Assembly: GCF_937891315.1 (NCBI RefSeq)
Contig: NZ_CALAGI010000156.1
Location: 37,952 to 101,951, forward strand
Direction: 5' to 3'
DNA from: an uncultured Amaricoccus sp.
GTDB taxonomy: Bacteria > Pseudomonadota > Alphaproteobacteria > Rhodobacterales > Rhodobacteraceae
Length of the DNA: 64,000 bases
The translations under genes and the position numbers were made by a program. Shown piece by piece: positions 62,743-64,000 of this stretch. The notes under the pieces are model-generated. The model did no database searches. It was not told where the DNA came from and saw only the letters and a list, made by a program, of their open reading frames with translations. Every line of letters begins with the position of its first letter. Position 1 is the first letter of the stretch.

Positions 62743-63348
62743 ATGGAGACCGCGACCGCCCCGAGCCTGCGCGAACGCAACCGCTTGCGAACACGAACCG
62801 AGATCCTCGGCATCGTCCTTGAACTCGTCGACGAAGACGGCCTCGCCGCCTGCACGGTGGAGGAGATCGCGCGCCGCGTCGGCGCCTCGAAAACCACCGT
62901 CTACGCGCATTTCGGCGACGGGCTCGACGAGATGCTGCGCGAGCTCTACCTCAGCATCTCGCAGCGGGTGGTGGCCGAGGCCAGCGCACGGCGTGCACGG
63001 GTCGCGGACCCCGTCGACCGGATCGTGGCGCTCGCCGAGGTGCTTTTCGAAATCTGCGCCGAACCGCGGGTGGGCCGCTTCTACATGATGCTGTCGCCCG
63101 CGATCAGCCCGACGCTCGAGACCGTGGTCGGCCGCGCCACCTCCGCCTTCCGGGACTTCATCCGCGCGGACATCGTGACCCTCGGCCACGAGCCGGCCGC
63201 GGCGGGCCGCCTGGCGCTGGCGCTCACCGGATCGATCCGCGAGTGCGCCGTCGCCGTGGCCTGCGGCTCCGCCGAGGCTCCGGCCCTGCTCGGCGTGATC
63301 CGGTCGATCGCTGCGGCGGTGCTTGCGCCGGGCCGGCCGATCGCATGA
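62743..63348 (+). CDS. TetR/AcrR-family repressor
   Basis: A 201-residue TetR protein: N-terminal helix-turn-helix RTEILGIVLELVDEDGLAACTVEEIARRVGASKTTVYAHFGDG, and a C-terminal helical ligand domain (RFYMMLSPAISPTLETVVG). Divergent from the phospho-lyase operon, with an operator-like palindrome between them (62646-62680), so it probably represses that operon and itself and responds to a metabolite of the amine pathway. Confidence 0.9.
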   Translation: METATAPSLRERNRLRTRTEILGIVLELVDEDGLAACTVEEIARRVGASKTTVYAHFGDGLDEMLRELYLSISQRVVAEASARRARVADPVDRIVALAEVLFEICAEPRVGRFYMMLSPAISPTLETVVGRATSAFRDFIRADIVTLGHEPAAAGRLALALTGSIRECAVAVACGSAEAPALLGVIRSIAAAVLAPGRPIA

Positions 63349-63573
63349 CGTTCCGGCGGAACGGTCGCTCCCGGACCGGGCGCGACGGCGACGAAGCCTG
63401 ACCGCAACGCTGATGCGCCGTCCCCGGGTCCCCACCCGAAACGCTCCGCGCCGCCCTGCCGGACTCTCGATGGTGAGGACCTTCCGGTCATGCCCGGCCC
63501 CGGCCATGCGCAGGATCAGCGGGCGGCGATCACCGGCGTCAACCCGGTCCAACACATACAAGAGGAGAAGCAC

Positions 63574-63981
63574 ATGACCACTGCCCGCCTCATGACCACC
63601 CCCGAGGATTTCAAACGGATCGGGATCGAGCCCGGTATCGTGCATCAGTGGGAGGACGGCCGGCGCGACACGTCAGAGCCCGGCCATAACGAGGTCTGGT
63701 ATTTCGACGGCACGATGGAAGATGGAACCAAGATCATCGCCGCGTTCCGGCCCAAGATGCCGGGCGACGTCACGACCAGCGCCGACAGCCCCAACCTCAA
63801 CGTCGCCATCACCGATCCGGACGGGACAGAACATGTCGACATGTTCGTCGTGCCGCCGGCGGATTGCGAGATCAGTCACGAGCATTGTCATGTCAGGTTC
63901 GGACCGCATTCAGCCACGGGCGATCTGAAGACCTACAAGGTGAAGGTCGAACCGGTGAACGGCACCGGTCTGGACCTGACG
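63574..63981 (+). CDS. CrtC/AttH-like lipocalin-type protein, N-terminal fragment (ends at contig edge)
   Basis: 136 codons from ATG 63574, with GAGGAG upstream; it has no stop because the contig ends. Residues 37-90 (GHNEVWYFDGTMEDGTKIIAAF, NLNVAITDPDGTEHVD) resemble the opening strands of AttH/CrtC-type (hydroxyneurosporene synthase-like) beta-barrel proteins, which begin EWWYFDG-like. Later residues SHEHCHVRFG are consistent. Function cannot be fixed from the fragment, and the last residues beyond 63981 derive from adapter. Confidence 0.45.
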
Positions 63982-64000
63982 AGATCGGAAGAGCGTCGTG
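63982..64000. other. sequencing adapter at contig end
   Basis: The final 19 bases, AGATCGGAAGAGCGTCGTG, equal the start of the standard Illumina read-through adapter. They are not genomic sequence. The assembly ends here. Confidence 0.95.

Overview
The window is about 64 kb of GC-rich bacterial DNA (roughly two thirds G+C) from an alphaproteobacterium, most likely a member of the Rhodobacterales. The evidence is gene content: a ChpT-type histidine phosphotransferase beside a DUF3553 gene, an alphaproteobacterial PAS_5 protein, an olsB-olsA ornithine-lipid pair, a secreted RTX protein, a DUF6538-type integrase remnant and the aspartate/glutamate leucyltransferase Bpt. The right edge is the end of an assembled contig: its last 19 bases match an Illumina adapter, so they are not genomic.

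Left part (0-27 kb): an SDR start, a well-formed candidate small RNA (264-342, minus), a YejA-like peptide-binding protein, a decayed OmpR-type regulator, terC, a cbpA-cbpM chaperone pair, a secreted CAP+RTX protein, a 2-hydroxyacid dehydrogenase, an SH3 protein, a P-loop ATPase followed by a CDF metal exporter, metA, ppk2, an RDD protein, bpt, an acyltransferase, an internally deleted MFS gene, a CrbS/CrbR-like two-component pair (symporter-fused kinase), a FadL-like channel, ppa, divergent katG/oxyR, and lipA.

Middle part (27-44 kb): an ExoY-like sugar transferase behind an AT-rich leader, a PAS_5 protein, yicC-gmk-gamma carbonic anhydrase, chpT/DUF3553, olsBA, a LuxR solo with an altered ligand pocket, an acyl-CoA synthetase, moaA, a tight glmU-glmS-PNPOx-alkD-like operon, gph, and tRNA-Gly(UCC).

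Right part (44-64 kb) is accessory. An integrase N-terminal remnant follows tRNA-Gly, then an XRE/DUF2975 pair, a lipoprotein hydrolase, a degraded stretch, two SDRs, two paralogous cupins and a LuxR-type regulator. From 51 kb on there is an amine-catabolism cluster on the minus strand: class III phospho-lyase, APH-type kinase, MFS carrier, HDAC-like amidohydrolase, FeaR-like AraC regulator, aldehyde dehydrogenase, APC permease and copper amine oxidase. A divergent TetR gene lies at its head, with an operator sitting inside the promoter. Together these could take up, deacetylate, phosphorylate or oxidise amines and amino alcohols and pass the aldehydes to the dehydrogenase. The permease sits in a roughly 1.6-kb insert between partial duplicate copies of the dehydrogenase end and the amine-oxidase start, the scar of a recombination event.

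Gene calls rest on reading the sequence only; no database search was run. Functions inferred from family resemblance are marked as such.
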